A stretch of 64,000 nt of DNA from Methanoplanus endosymbiosus (GCF_024662215.1 NZ_CP096115.1:1798001-1862000), one strand, 5' to 3'; positions 7,879 to 17,161 are shown, numbered from the stretch's first letter. Notes: generated by a model not told the origin, from the letters alone. Program-made: numbers and translations.

Positions 7879-9198
7879 TTGACTAACAACCCGGAGAGCA
7901 AAAATGGGAAAAATCCGGGTAATAAAAAATCCGGTTCATCAGGACTTTTTAACAAGTATCTGAATAACAGAGGAATTTTTAGAAACAGAGAAGTACTCAG
8001 GCACTCTTTCAGACCAAATAATCTCCCTCACAGGACACCACAGATTGATTCAATTGCAGCGATTCTTGCTCCATCCATAAGAAATGAAACACCATCAAAT
8101 ATTCTTATTTATGGTAAAACAGGAACAGGAAAAACCGCATGTGTAAAATATGTCGGTGCTGAACTTGAAACTGCGTGCCGTGAACTTGGAAAGAGATGTA
8201 ATGTCATACATCTGAACTGTGAACTCATCGATACTCAGTACCGGGTGCTTGCCCAGATTGCTAACGAAATAGAAAATCTGGACAACAAACCAAATGACAA
8301 GCCGCGTACAAGCATTCCAATGACTGGCTGGCCAACTGATCAGGTCTATGCAGAACTTAAAAATCTGCTGGAATCACTTGGCGGAGTTAATGTAATTGTA
8401 CTTGATGAGATTGACAAACTTGTCAAAAAAAGCGGTGATGAGATTCTTTATAACCTTACAAGGTTTAATGGTGAACTGAGAAATGCAAAGATAAGTATGA
8501 TTGGAATTTCCAATGATTTGCGATTTACCAATTTTCTTGATCCAAGAGTTCTATCGTCCCTTTCAGAAGAGGAACTGGTATTTCCTCCCTATAATGCCCC
8601 TCAGCTCTGTGACATTTTACAGGAAAGGGCAGATGTTGCCTTTGAAGAAGAAGTTTTAGATCATGGATGTATTCCTCTATGCGCTGCACTTGCTGCCCAA
8701 GAACACGGAGATGCAAGAAGAGCGCTTGATCTGTTAAGAATATCCGGGGAACTTGCTGAAAGAGAAAACGCACCTAAAGTATCTGAGGCTCATGTAAAAT
8801 CTGCCCAACAGAAGATTGAAACTGACAGCCTGATTGTCTGTGTCTCTTCACTGCCTACTCAGAGTAAAGCCGTTCTTTATGCAATGCTGATTTTATCCGA
8901 TCTTAACCGGCCTGTTTTCACCACCGGAGAAGTGGCTCAGGTTTACAGGGATGTTGCACAGGCACTTGATGTAGATGTTTTAACTCACAGAAGAATTACA
9001 GATCTGATCTCAGAACTTACCATGCTTGGTGTAATCAATTCAAGGGTAGTATCAAGAGGAAGGTACGGCAGAACCAAGGAGATGTGGTTTGGAACCGGAA
9101 CTTCCGGAATACGGGAAACACTTTCAAAAGACGAGAGATTTGAGGAAGAAAGACTTCATCAGATTGATATAGGCAGATTCAGAACCCTTTTCAGATAA
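7879..9198 (+). CDS. orc1/cdc6: Orc1/Cdc6 replication initiator
   Basis: A 439-residue AAA+ initiator that binds origin recognition boxes and loads the MCM helicase. Walker A is GKTGTGKT (79-86), Walker B VIVLDEID (about 171-178), sensor 1 GISND, and sensor 2 lies in HGDARRALDLL. The C-terminal 120 residues form the winged-helix DNA-binding domain (GEVAQVYRDVAQ through HRRITDLISELTMLGVI). The first 35 residues are a Gly/Asn/Lys-rich tail. TTG at 7879 is taken as start because GAGGAGG ends 7-8 bases upstream and no ATG lies near. It lies directly beside the candidate origin, the usual arrangement for an archaeal initiator and its own origin. Confidence 0.95.
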   Translation: MTNNPESKNGKNPGNKKSGSSGLFNKYLNNRGIFRNREVLRHSFRPNNLPHRTPQIDSIAAILAPSIRNETPSNILIYGKTGTGKTACVKYVGAELETACRELGKRCNVIHLNCELIDTQYRVLAQIANEIENLDNKPNDKPRTSIPMTGWPTDQVYAELKNLLESLGGVNVIVLDEIDKLVKKSGDEILYNLTRFNGELRNAKISMIGISNDLRFTNFLDPRVLSSLSEEELVFPPYNAPQLCDILQERADVAFEEEVLDHGCIPLCAALAAQEHGDARRALDLLRISGELAERENAPKVSEAHVKSAQQKIETDSLIVCVSSLPTQSKAVLYAMLILSDLNRPVFTTGEVAQVYRDVAQALDVDVLTHRRITDLISELTMLGVINSRVVSRGRYGRTKEMWFGTGTSGIRETLSKDERFEEERLHQIDIGRFRTLFR

Positions 9199-9369
9199 AC
9201 TCTCTCTTTAAATAAAAAAACCCCTTCCCGGATAAAGAAATAGTTTTTTTCTGCTCCGGTTTTAATTTCAGTTTCAGTTTTCGATTTTTCTGTTACCTTC
9301 TTTTATCAGGAGTTATGCGGAACAAAAATCAGAACCAATAGCATCTATTAATCAGTATTAAAACAAAAA

Positions 9370-9395
9370 ACTCCGTTGACAAATATTGTCGGAGT
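9370..9395. promoter_or_regulatory. Dyad overlapping the Shine-Dalgarno of the Lrp-type gene
   Basis: ACTCCG and CGGAGT flank an inner palindrome (GACAAATATTGTC), giving an almost continuous inverted repeat that ends 6 bases before the ATG at 9402. The right arm contains the GGAG Shine-Dalgarno (9391-9394), so an mRNA hairpin would pair it with CTCC. It could equally be an operator for Lrp autoregulation. The dyad is directly visible; the function is inferred. Confidence 0.6.
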
Positions 9396-9401
9396 CAGAT
9401 A

Positions 9402-9893
9402 ATGGATGAAAATGACAGGATGATATTATCCATACTTGAGGAAAACTGTAAAATTTCAGAGCAGGTCCTTGCAGATATGACAAATCTCAGCCGGGAAGAG
9501 GTCATATCACGAATAAAGAAGCTTGAGGAAGACGGAATAATTAAAAATTATGTAGCGTGCATAGACTGGGAAAAAGCCGGAAACGGAATAGTGGCAGCTA
9601 TAATTGAACTTAAAGTCTCACCGGAGAAGGATTACGGATATGACAAAATCGCCGAAAAAATCTCAAAATTCCGGCAGGTAAAATCCCTTAGGCTTGTAAG
9701 CGGAGCGTATGATCTTGAAATTCTTGTAACCGGCAGGGATATACACGAAATAGCAAGATTTGTATCAGGACAGATTGCACCACTTGAAAATATCAAAGAG
9801 ACAGGGACAATTCTTATAATGAAAACTTATAAGGAGAACGGCCAGCTTTACTTTGAGAAAAAACAGGTTGAAAGGCTCCCGTATTCATTTTAA
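9402..9893 (+). CDS. Lrp/AsnC-family transcriptional regulator
   Basis: A 163-residue protein with an N-terminal AsnC-type helix-turn-helix (DENDRMILSILEENCKISEQ to EVISRIKKLEEDGIIKNY, residues 2-49). A RAM/ligand-binding domain follows (AAIIELKVSPEKDYGYDKIA to MKTYKEN), including the RLVSGAYDLEILVTG strand-loop that binds amino-acid effectors in the family. Lrp proteins form dimers or octamers and sense amino acids. The next gene is an aminotransferase on the same strand, 281 bases away, and is a plausible target. The start ATG 9402 follows GGAG, which is buried in a dyad, suggesting autoregulation. Confidence 0.88.
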   Translation: MDENDRMILSILEENCKISEQVLADMTNLSREEVISRIKKLEEDGIIKNYVACIDWEKAGNGIVAAIIELKVSPEKDYGYDKIAEKISKFRQVKSLRLVSGAYDLEILVTGRDIHEIARFVSGQIAPLENIKETGTILIMKTYKENGQLYFEKKQVERLPYSF

Positions 9894-10174
9894 CTGTCTT
9901 AAAACGTTTAATGTCCGTTAAACCGTATTAGTCAGCTAAATTCAGATTAGTCAGTTGAGCCTGTATTAGTGTTAAATCTTTGACATTATCAACTAAATCT
10001 GAAAGTGTGAAAATGTTAAATTATAAGTAAATGCTGAAAAATCCTGGAAAATCCACGCTCATAAATTTATGGCAGACATATTTTTGGGTTTTAAACTTTA
10101 ATCAGGGTTTAATAAATATGATAAATAATACCACATAAACATCAGGGATAAGAGAAAAACCGGAGAAATAAATT

Positions 10175-11332
10175 ATGAGAGACTTTCGCTCAGCCAGAGT
10201 ACGCGAGATACCGCCTTCAGGGATAAGAAAATTCTTTGACATCGCCCAGGAGATGGAGGATGTGATATCACTTGGTGTCGGAGAACCGGACTATGATACA
10301 CCATGGAATGTAAGGGAAGCAGCAATCAGTTCAATTGAGAAAGGTTATACAGCGTACACCTCAAACAGCGGCTTAAATGAACTCAGAGATGAGATATCAG
10401 TCTACCAGAAGGAGAGGTTTGGTGTTGATTACAATCCTAAAAATGAGGTACTGGTCACCACCGGAGCATCAGAGGCACTTGATATAACAATAAGAACGGT
10501 TGTCAATCCTGGTGATGAGGTGCTTGTCGCAGAACCGGCATACATAGCATACTGTTCAGGAGTCATACTGTCCGGAGGCGTGCCGGTATATGTACCATGC
10601 CCTGCAAAGGAGAATTTCAGGCTTACACCTGACAGCCTTATGGAGAAGATAACTCCAAAATCAAAGGCATTACTCTGTAATTTCCCGAACAACCCTTCCG
10701 GAGGTGTGATGACTGTGGATGACTACAGGGCAATAGCAGATATCATTGTTGATCATGATCTCCTCCTCATCTCAGATGAGATCTACAATGAGATAACCTA
10801 TGAAGGAATGCCTTCATCTGCCGCCTGTGTTGAGGAACTTCGTGAGAGGACAGTGATAATAAACGGTTTTTCAAAGGCGTATTCTATGACCGGATGGCGC
10901 ATAGGATATATCTGCGCTCCGGAAGAGATCGCGGCAGCTGCACTGAAGATCCACCAGTATGTAATGCTCTCTGCACCTACTATGTCCCAGTATGCAGCTA
11001 TTGAAGCAGTTAAAAATGGCTGGGACGCAAGAAATGAGATGGTCAGGGAGTATAACATAAGGCGCAACCTTTTCGTAAACGGAATGAGGCGTGCCGGACT
11101 TGAATGCCATATGCCCAAAGGTGCAATATATGCTTTCCCGTCTGTTGAGTCCACAGGACTGTCAGATCAGGAATTTGCAGAACGCCTCTTAAAAGAAAAA
11201 CATATAGCCGTAGTTCCGGGCAGCATATTTGGCCCTTCCGGCACAAACCATCTCAGATGCTGTTATGCAATTTCAAGGGATAATCTTGTAACAGCGATTG
11301 AGAGAATCGAAGAGTTCGTGAATGAACTTTAG
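10175..11332 (+). CDS. Class I/II PLP-dependent aminotransferase (aspartate/aromatic type)
   Basis: A 385-residue fold-type I aminotransferase. Visible signatures are GVGEPDYDTPWNV near residue 33, the NFPNNPSGGVM segment near 170, SDEIYNEITYEG near 200, and the PLP-lysine motif GFSKAYSMTGWRIGY (Lys at about 234). Near the C-terminus RCCYAISRDNL carries the substrate-carboxylate arginine. This subfamily covers aspartate, alanine and aromatic aminotransferases; the exact substrate cannot be read here. An Lrp-type gene lies upstream, supporting an amino-acid role. A TATA-like stretch (TTTAATAAATATGATAAATAA, about 10107-10127) lies upstream of the start at 10175. Family call firm, substrate uncertain. 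Confidence 0.9.
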   Translation: MRDFRSARVREIPPSGIRKFFDIAQEMEDVISLGVGEPDYDTPWNVREAAISSIEKGYTAYTSNSGLNELRDEISVYQKERFGVDYNPKNEVLVTTGASEALDITIRTVVNPGDEVLVAEPAYIAYCSGVILSGGVPVYVPCPAKENFRLTPDSLMEKITPKSKALLCNFPNNPSGGVMTVDDYRAIADIIVDHDLLLISDEIYNEITYEGMPSSAACVEELRERTVIINGFSKAYSMTGWRIGYICAPEEIAAAALKIHQYVMLSAPTMSQYAAIEAVKNGWDARNEMVREYNIRRNLFVNGMRRAGLECHMPKGAIYAFPSVESTGLSDQEFAERLLKEKHIAVVPGSIFGPSGTNHLRCCYAISRDNLVTAIERIEEFVNEL

Positions 11333-11444
11333 GCTTTATAACTGAGACTTAAAAACGCTAAATGAATTTTAAAATAGACAGAGGATTTTGTAACGGACTA
11401 TCTCTGCAAACTCCGGTACTCACAGGGGATACAATCATCTGCGG

Positions 11445-11465
11445 CACCCCTTTATTTCCACTCGA
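11445..11465 (-). promoter_or_regulatory. Distal origin recognition box-like element
   Basis: On the minus strand this reads AGTGGAAATAAAGGGGTG, identical over 18 bp to 7360-7377 in the origin. It lies between the aminotransferase and pdxS, about 2.2 kb beyond the end of orc1/cdc6, with its G-string pointing back toward the origin. A chance 18-bp match is very unlikely in this window. Confidence 0.72.
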
Positions 11466-11614
11466 AATCGAGAATAAAATGCCCTTATTGGGATAATGTT
11501 GGTTATTTAAAAATATTTTTTTTAATTATAATATTAAAAACCTCTAAATGCCATTTGGGTGAGTCAGTGATGACTACCCTATATTTATTTCATTGCATGT
11601 TCAAACTAAATGCC

Positions 11615-12511
11615 ATGAAATTAGAAGACCTCAGGTTTGGAACCGAGCTTTTAAAGAGAGGGTTTGCATCTATGCAGAAGGGTGGCGTTATTATGGACGT
11701 TGTCAATGCAGAACAGGCAGAAATTGCTGAATCTTCCGGAGCAATTGCAGTGATGGCACTGGAACGTGTCCCGTCCGATATCAGAAAAGCCGGCGGCGTT
11801 GCAAGAATGGCAGATGTGGCAAAGATCGAAGAGATAATTGAAGCCGTATCTATCCCTGTGATGGGCAAGGCGCGTATCGGTCACTTTGTAGAAGCACAGG
11901 TTCTTGAAGCGATCGGTGTGGATATGATCGATGAGAGCGAGGTTTTAACACCAGCCGATGAAGAGTTTCATATTGACAAGCAGAAATTTACAGTGCCATT
12001 TGTCTGCGGCGCAAGAAATCTTGGAGAAGCCTGCCGGAGAATTGCCGAAGGCGCAGCTATGATCAGAACCAAAGGCGAGGCCGGAACAGGCAATGTTGTT
12101 GAGGCAGTGCGCCATATGAGATCAATATCAGGTTCTATCAGGCAGCTTGAAGGCATGAATGACCAGGAGATTGCAATGTATGCAAGAAAGATCGAAGCGC
12201 CCTTTGCAATTGTTAAGGAATGCGCAACACTTGGCAGGCTTCCGGTTGTGAACTTCTCAGCAGGCGGTATTGCGACACCTTCAGACGCAGCAATGATGAT
12301 GCAGCTTGGTTGTGACGGCGTGTTTGTAGGATCAGGCATATTCAAATCAGAGACCCCTGAAGTAATGGCCCGTGCGATCGTTGAAGCGGTGAACAATTTT
12401 GAAGACCCGCTTGCTATTGCAGGTGCAAGCCGGAATCTTGGTGAAGCAATGCCCGGCCTTGATGTTCACACATTAAGCGATGAAGAGGTGCTCTCAACAC
12501 GTGGCAATTAA
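11615..12511 (+). CDS. pdxS: Pyridoxal 5'-phosphate synthase subunit PdxS
   Basis: The synthase subunit of the glutamine-dependent PLP pathway, condensing ribose 5-phosphate, glyceraldehyde 3-phosphate and ammonia in a TIM barrel. Visible are [20 protein letters not shown] at the N-terminus, [11 protein letters not shown] with the first Schiff-base lysine, and the phosphate-binding [20 protein letters not shown] to FVGSGIF near the C-terminus. ATG 11615 (MKLEDLRFG) is chosen as start because family proteins begin there; the frame is open upstream to TTG 11555, but that adds 20 unmatched residues. A TATA-like sequence (TTAATTATAATATTAAA, 11522-11538) lies about 80 bp upstream. The product is 298 residues, the normal length. 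It overlaps pdxT by 11 bases. Confidence 0.95.
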   Translation: MKLEDLRFGTELLKRGFASMQKGGVIMDVVNAEQAEIAESSGAIAVMALERVPSDIRKAGGVARMADVAKIEEIIEAVSIPVMGKARIGHFVEAQVLEAIGVDMIDESEVLTPADEEFHIDKQKFTVPFVCGARNLGEACRRIAEGAAMIRTKGEAGTGNVVEAVRHMRSISGSIRQLEGMNDQEIAMYARKIEAPFAIVKECATLGRLPVVNFSAGGIATPSDAAMMMQLGCDGVFVGSGIFKSETPEVMARAIVEAVNNFEDPLAIAGASRNLGEAMPGLDVHTLSDEEVLSTRGN

Positions 12512-13097
12512 GATCGGTGTTCTGGCTCTTCAGGGAGATGTAGCTGAACATATCCATGCATTTGAAGATGCAATCACTGAGTCAGGCCTTTTTAAAGACT
12601 ATAATGTATTTGCCTTAAAGAAAGCAGAAGAGATACCGTCATGTGATGCAATAGCCATCCCCGGCGGAGAATCAACAACAATTTCAAGGCTCATTGATAA
12701 AAATCACATGAGAGAAGAGTTTGAAAGTTTTAGCGGCGGAATTTTTGCAACCTGCGCCGGTATGGTGCTATGCGCAGGATCTGTCGATGATGATAGATTA
12801 AAGCCACTCTCTCTTATTGATATCAAAGTCGGAAGAAATGCCTTTGGAAGGCAGAAAGATTCCTTTGAAGCTGAAATAGAAATTAAAGGATATAAAGAGC
12901 CTTACAGGGCAATATTCATTAGAGCACCTGTTGTAGAATCAGCAGGTGCGGGTGTTGAAATTCTCGCCGAGATTGATCAGGGCATTGTTGCCGTACGATC
13001 AGGTAAACATATGGCGATCTCATTCCATCCGGAACTGACAGGTGACTTCAGGCTTCACATTGATTTTATTAAAAACCTTAAACTAACGGAAGAATAA
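12501..13097 (+). CDS. pdxT: Pyridoxal 5'-phosphate synthase glutaminase subunit PdxT
   Basis: A class I glutamine amidotransferase that supplies ammonia to PdxS. The triad is visible as the Cys in [11 protein letters not shown] and His-Glu in [22 protein letters not shown] carries the family GGES motif. GTG 12501 gives [14 protein letters not shown], matching the usual beginning, and has GAGGTG (12484-12489) upstream; the in-frame ATG 12480 is possible but would add seven residues. The gene overlaps pdxS, indicating translational coupling and a two-gene operon. The product is 198 residues, normal for the family. No other PLP synthesis gene is present. Confidence 0.93.
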   Translation: MAIKIGVLALQGDVAEHIHAFEDAITESGLFKDYNVFALKKAEEIPSCDAIAIPGGESTTISRLIDKNHMREEFESFSGGIFATCAGMVLCAGSVDDDRLKPLSLIDIKVGRNAFGRQKDSFEAEIEIKGYKEPYRAIFIRAPVVESAGAGVEILAEIDQGIVAVRSGKHMAISFHPELTGDFRLHIDFIKNLKLTEE

Positions 13098-13228
13098 TTC
13101 CGATTTATGGAATAATAATTCCATTAAACAGAAATTTCCGGTTAAAAAAACCGGAACAAATATTTATATCAGCTTTTTTATTTCAATACCGGAAGTTTTG
13201 TCAGATGGAATTTACCCTTATGAATTTT

Positions 13229-13343
13229 CTGCTAAATATCTGCCGGATTCCTCTGACTAATATCTCTCTCTGATTTTTCTGTCTGATTTTTCTGTCTGAT
13301 CTCTCTGCTAAATATCTGCCGGATTCCTCTGACTAATATCTCT
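13229..13343. repeat. 39-bp direct repeat pair in the pdxT-purA gap
   Basis: The 449-bp gap 13098-13546 has no gene. It carries two identical 39-bp copies beginning CTGCTAAATATCTGCCGG at 13229 and 13305, 76 bp apart, separated by TCTGTCTGATTTT-type slippage-prone repeats. A second diverged pair (CAGAATGCAGTATTT at about 13391 and 13437) lies closer to purA. This looks like local tandem duplication; no regulatory role can be assigned. Confidence 0.75.
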
Positions 13344-13546
13344 GCTGAATTTTTACTACCTTTTCCGGCTGAATTATCTCTATTTTCCAGCAGAATGCAG
13401 TATTTAAATTTGTGATTTTACCTGTCCTGAAATATGCAGAATGCAGTATTTGAATCTGTTATGTCATCCGTTCAAAGATCTGCGGAATGCGGGTTATCAT
13501 CAAAAGGTTCATCAGGGTATATAACCCCATCTTTAATGAAAAATAA

Positions 13547-14557
13547 ATGAGTTGTACAATAATCGTTGGCGGTTTTTTTGGTGATGAAGGCAAGGGCAAA
13601 ATTGTTGCCCATGTTGCACATAAAGATAAACCCTCAATCATATCACGCGGCGGTGTCGGCCCGAATGCAGGTCACACAGTTCAGGTAGGCGAAAAGGAAT
13701 ACGGTGTAAGGATGATCCCTTCAGGATTTGTATTCCCCGAAGCTAAATTATGCATTGGAAGTGGTGTTCTCGTAAACCCTGAGGTATTCAAAAGCGAAGT
13801 GGATATGGTCGGAGTCGGAGACAGAATTTTTATCGATGGAAGATGCAGTATCATTGAGGAAGAGCATATCCGTCAGGATAAAGCCAATGAGCATCTTTCA
13901 AAGACCATCGGTTCAACCGGAACAGGATGCGGCCCTGCAAATGTTGCAAGGGTAAACAGGGTTGCAAAACAGGCAAAGGATATTCCTGAACTTAAACCTT
14001 ATCTGGCAGATGTCTCACTTGAGATCAATGAAGCTATTGCAAGGGGCGAAAATGTCCTTCTTGAAGGAACGCAGGGCTTTGGAATCTCCCTTTACTTTGG
14101 CACATATCCTTTTGTCACAAGCAAAGATACATCTGCCTCACAGATTGCGGCAGATAATGGTGTAGGCCCTACAATGATCGATGATGTCATTGTTGTTTTT
14201 AAGGCATATCCGACAAGAGTCGGTGAGGGACCTTTTGGAACTGAGATGACCCGTGATGAGTCACACGAACTTGGTATTCAGGAATTTGGAACCGTAACAC
14301 ACCGCGAGAGGAGAATCGGTGTCTGGGACGGCAAGATGGCACGCTATTCCGCAATGATTAACGGATGTACAATTGCAGCCATAACAGGAATTGATCACGT
14401 GGATCCTGAATGCTTTGGCGCAACAGAATATGAGCAGCTTACACCAAAAGCACTTGAATTCCTTAAACAGGCTGAAGAGGATATTGGTGTTCCTGTAAAG
14501 CTCATATCAACCGGCCCTGAGATGACTCAGATCATTGATATAAGGGACAGGAAATAA
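13547..14557 (+). CDS. purA: Adenylosuccinate synthetase
   Basis: It joins IMP and aspartate with GTP to give adenylosuccinate, the first step from IMP to AMP. At 336 residues it is the short archaeal form, about 90 shorter than bacterial PurA. GDEGKGK (12-18) is the GTP-binding loop, and the IMP/aspartate-site segments [23 protein letters not shown] and [12 protein letters not shown] are present. Start ATG 13547 leads directly into the first strand ([14 protein letters not shown]). The downstream Trm112-like gene begins 20 bases after the stop, so the two may be cotranscribed. Confidence 0.95.
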   Translation: MSCTIIVGGFFGDEGKGKIVAHVAHKDKPSIISRGGVGPNAGHTVQVGEKEYGVRMIPSGFVFPEAKLCIGSGVLVNPEVFKSEVDMVGVGDRIFIDGRCSIIEEEHIRQDKANEHLSKTIGSTGTGCGPANVARVNRVAKQAKDIPELKPYLADVSLEINEAIARGENVLLEGTQGFGISLYFGTYPFVTSKDTSASQIAADNGVGPTMIDDVIVVFKAYPTRVGEGPFGTEMTRDESHELGIQEFGTVTHRERRIGVWDGKMARYSAMINGCTIAAITGIDHVDPECFGATEYEQLTPKALEFLKQAEEDIGVPVKLISTGPEMTQIIDIRDRK

Positions 14558-14576
14558 ATTTTTTTGAGGAATTAAA

Positions 14577-14786
14577 ATGAAGATGTCAACCTATGAGATA
14601 CTCTGCTGCCCTGTATGCAAGGGAGATCTTACTCTTAAGACTGATAAGAAGGTAATTCTTGAGAGTGGTGAGGAAGATGTAATTGAAGGTACTCTCAGGT
14701 GCGGGAGCTGTGGTGTTGATTATCCAATCAGTGAAGGAATACCGGACCTTCTTCCAAGGGACAGGGATGGAATAGTTTCCGGCTGA
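14577..14786 (+). CDS. Trm112-like zinc-ribbon protein
   Basis: A 69-residue protein with two CxxC pairs (CCPVC near residue 10; CGSC near residue 42) and the closing motif YPISEGIPDLLP, typical of Trm112/YcaR-type small proteins. Trm112 activates several RNA and protein methyltransferases by binding them; the partner here is unknown. ATG 14577 follows TTGAGGAATT at a good distance; a second ATG at 14583 is possible. It sits 20 bases after purA. The length fits the family. Confidence 0.85.
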   Translation: MKMSTYEILCCPVCKGDLTLKTDKKVILESGEEDVIEGTLRCGSCGVDYPISEGIPDLLPRDRDGIVSG

Positions 14787-14890
14787 AGGGTGTGCAATAC
14801 TAAACATACGGGCTACTGTTGTTAAATGCAGAGGCAGAGATATTTCAGATGCTGATATACGGATCAAAATAGTAAATAAAGGCAGTAATT

Positions 14891-15409
14891 ATGGTTGAAT
14901 TCGAGGTAATTATAAACAAGTCCGGAATTAATTCAATAGAAGCACCTGAAGAAGTAGATCTAGAGAACGGTGAAAATATTGTCTTAAATCTGGTCAATAA
15001 CGGAACACCTCTTCATCTTACAGTATCTGCTGTAAACGGCAGAAAATTTACCCCGTTTTTGCATGAAAATTTATTTCTGGAAAATAAAGTCATACTTAAA
15101 ATTCCTGTAATGTCTGATGCGCCAAAAGGCACCTTTAGAATTGAGATTATTACAGGTTACGGTACTGTACGTTATGGCATTGCCATTAATGTGACGGACA
15201 GGGCGATTGAAATTCCGGAGGAGATAGAAGAGATTCCTGAACCTGAGGATCATACTGCTCTTTATATGAAAGCCGGATTTACAGCTCTTATTGGTGCAGG
15301 GTGGGTCTTATATATCTTCGGACTTTATGCTCCGGGAGTTGTCCCCGGCATTATACCGATAATTCTCATAACTGCCGCGGCATACATCGGATGGCAATAC
15401 CGGCCCTGA
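14891..15409 (+). CDS. Membrane-anchored beta-domain protein, function unknown
   Basis: A 172-residue protein I cannot assign. Residues 1-110 alternate hydrophobic and polar residues like an immunoglobulin-type beta sandwich (NIVLNLVNNGTPLHLTVSAV; FRIEIITGYGTVRYGIAINV). A Pro/Glu-rich hinge (EIPEEIEEIPEPED) leads into two C-terminal hydrophobic segments (about 128-170). There is no signal peptide, so the beta domain is probably cytoplasmic unless the membrane pair inverts. The gene overlaps cbiB by 19 bases, suggesting cotranslation; no cobalamin-related motif is seen. Confidence 0.7.
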   Translation: MVEFEVIINKSGINSIEAPEEVDLENGENIVLNLVNNGTPLHLTVSAVNGRKFTPFLHENLFLENKVILKIPVMSDAPKGTFRIEIITGYGTVRYGIAINVTDRAIEIPEEIEEIPEPEDHTALYMKAGFTALIGAGWVLYIFGLYAPGVVPGIIPIILITAAAYIGWQYRP

Positions 15410-16314
15410 TTATCTGGCTGTCACTCTTATTTGACAGAGTTGCAGGTGACCCTCCAAACAGGTACCACCCGGTTGCCTGGCTTGGCAGATTTATCAGTTT
15501 ATGGGGAAGACCTGAGATATATCCGGCATGTTTACAGAGATTATCTGGTCTTATCTTCTCTCTGGTAACTGCGCTCTTATTTGCACTGCCGTTTTTTCTC
15601 TTTGATCTCTTTACATACGGAATAATTGCTGTCATTGCAGGTGCTGCGCTGTTAAAGATCTGCCTGGCCCTGCGCTGCCTTGAAGAGCATGTTGAATCTG
15701 TCACTGAGGCAGTGCTAATGGGGGACGGACGCAGTGAGGCAGGTATGCTTGTATCGAGAAATACCGCTTCGCTCTCTGAAGAGGAACTGCTCTCAGCTGC
15801 ATATGAATCAATGGCTGAAAATCTGGTTGATTCTGTAGTCTCGCCTCTCTTTTATTACACAGTTGCCGGACTTGGAGGCGCAGCATTCTTCAGGGCGTAC
15901 AATACCATGGATGCAATGCTTGGCTATAAGGATGAGAGGAGGTATCTTGGCTGGTTTCCGGCAAGGATGGATGACCTGCTTAATTTTATACCGGCAAGGA
16001 TTGCAGGATTATCACTTATAATTTACTTCTTTTTTAATGGAAGCTTAAAGGAAGCGTGGCTCTGCATGAGGCGTGATGCAAAAAAGAGGCCGGGGATAAA
16101 CGGTGGCATCCCTATGGCACTTATTGCAGGCGGCACAGGAATCCGGTTTGAAAAACCCGGCTGCTATACCATTGGGGACCCTGTCAACACTCTTTCTGAA
16201 TCCGGAAAAGATATTGTAACAGCTGTCAGGTATGCAACACTGATCTCGGCCCTTATATTTTCAGCTGTAATTGTACTGTCAGGAGATATTGTGCTGAATA
16301 TTTTATTCAGATGA
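15391..16314 (+). CDS. cbiB: Adenosylcobinamide-phosphate synthase CbiB
   Basis: A membrane enzyme that attaches the aminopropanol arm to adenosylcobyric acid in cobalamin synthesis. Signatures are DPPNRYHPVAWLGRFIS near the N-terminus, SLSEEELLSAAYESMAENLVD, YKDERRYLGWFPARMDDLLN and the C-terminal FEKPGCYTIGD. Several hydrophobic helices are present. ATG 15391 is chosen (MAIPALIIWLSLLFDRV) because family homology begins there; an upstream in-frame ATG would run far into the preceding gene. The product is 307 residues, the normal size. Other cobalamin genes are absent nearby. The next gene is convergent. Confidence 0.92.
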   Translation: MAIPALIIWLSLLFDRVAGDPPNRYHPVAWLGRFISLWGRPEIYPACLQRLSGLIFSLVTALLFALPFFLFDLFTYGIIAVIAGAALLKICLALRCLEEHVESVTEAVLMGDGRSEAGMLVSRNTASLSEEELLSAAYESMAENLVDSVVSPLFYYTVAGLGGAAFFRAYNTMDAMLGYKDERRYLGWFPARMDDLLNFIPARIAGLSLIIYFFFNGSLKEAWLCMRRDAKKRPGINGGIPMALIAGGTGIRFEKPGCYTIGDPVNTLSESGKDIVTAVRYATLISALIFSAVIVLSGDIVLNILFR

Positions 16315-16342
16315 TATGTCTGATTCTCTTTTAACGGCTAAA

Positions 16343-17161
16343 TCATCTTCTGATCTCTGATGATAGATCTTTAAGGCCTCTGTAGTATATATCTGCAATA
16401 TTTTTTATGAAAACCGCAATTTTGGGATTTATTATAATTATTGCATATCCGACTGCGATAAGAGTAAGAAGGGAAAGTCCGAACTCAGATATGATATTGT
16501 GCGCCCAGAAGTAACTCTCATAGCCAAACTGACCGTTTGATGCGATCTCCGGAAGGAAAGGAAACCACTGTTCAGTATATGAAATTATTACAAAGACATT
16601 TCTTATAAGATTCATCATCATGATAAAGGCAACAACAGTTACAACCGAGATTATTTTCTGTTTTGTATTGGATCTGGCCGTAAAAACCGCGCCTGTCATT
16701 ATCGCTATCGCCTGAATGCCTGTGCATCCGAGTACAATCTCCACCCTGAAGATGTCATGCATAAACATATTCCATTCCGGAAGACTGTAAGCGAATCCAA
16801 GGGCTGTGAAGAGAAATCCGGTCATCTCTACATTGAGAAGTATTAGTGCATCTCCAAGAAGGGGTATATAGGCAAAAGGGGCAAAGATCAGGTAAGCTAT
16901 TGATGCACCCCTTGTAAGCATTATTATATTTTCATCCTCTGCGAGGCATCTTTTTACTGTAATAAAAAGTACAGGAAGTGCGAGAAATGCTACTATAGGA
17001 TATGCGATATTGTTTTCTGAAAAATACTCCGGAAAATTAGCAAATACTGATGCAACAAGGAATATCCACCCTACAGAAGCAAATATTTTTTTGTACTTCC
17101 CAGGGAAGAGAAATAGAAGAAAACCTGCAAATGAGATTGATGCAAGCAAGGTCTGAATCAT
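16343..17161 (-). CDS. artA: Archaeosortase A-like transpeptidase
   Basis: A polytopic membrane protein of the exosortase/archaeosortase family. Archaeosortase A processes proteins with a C-terminal PGF-CTERM signal and links them to lipid. The three active-site signatures are visible in order: Cys in VLGCTGIQAIA, Arg in MMNLIRNVFVI and His in FWAHNIISEFG. About eight hydrophobic helices are present. I place the start at ATG 17161 (MIQTLLASISFAGF); the frame extends to a TTG at 17272 with a poor leader. No PGF-CTERM substrate is encoded in this window. The histidine-kinase gene next door is divergent. Confidence 0.88.
   Translation of the reverse strand: MIQTLLASISFAGFLLFLFPGKYKKIFASVGWIFLVASVFANFPEYFSENNIAYPIVAFLALPVLFITVKRCLAEDENIIMLTRGASIAYLIFAPFAYIPLLGDALILLNVEMTGFLFTALGFAYSLPEWNMFMHDIFRVEIVLGCTGIQAIAIMTGAVFTARSNTKQKIISVVTVVAFIMMMNLIRNVFVIISYTEQWFPFLPEIASNGQFGYESYFWAHNIISEFGLSLLTLIAVGYAIIIINPKIAVFIKNIADIYYRGLKDLSSEIRR

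Noticed and set aside
11555-11614. N-terminal extension of PdxS to TTG 11555
   Set aside because: The extra 20 residues do not match the family and have no ribosome-binding site; ATG 11615 gives the usual start.
14787-14890. An open frame (ATVVKCRGRDISDADIRIK) between the Trm112-like gene and the next gene
   Set aside because: It has an upstream stop and no usable start codon, and is about 30 codons long. It might be a remnant, but nothing supports a gene.
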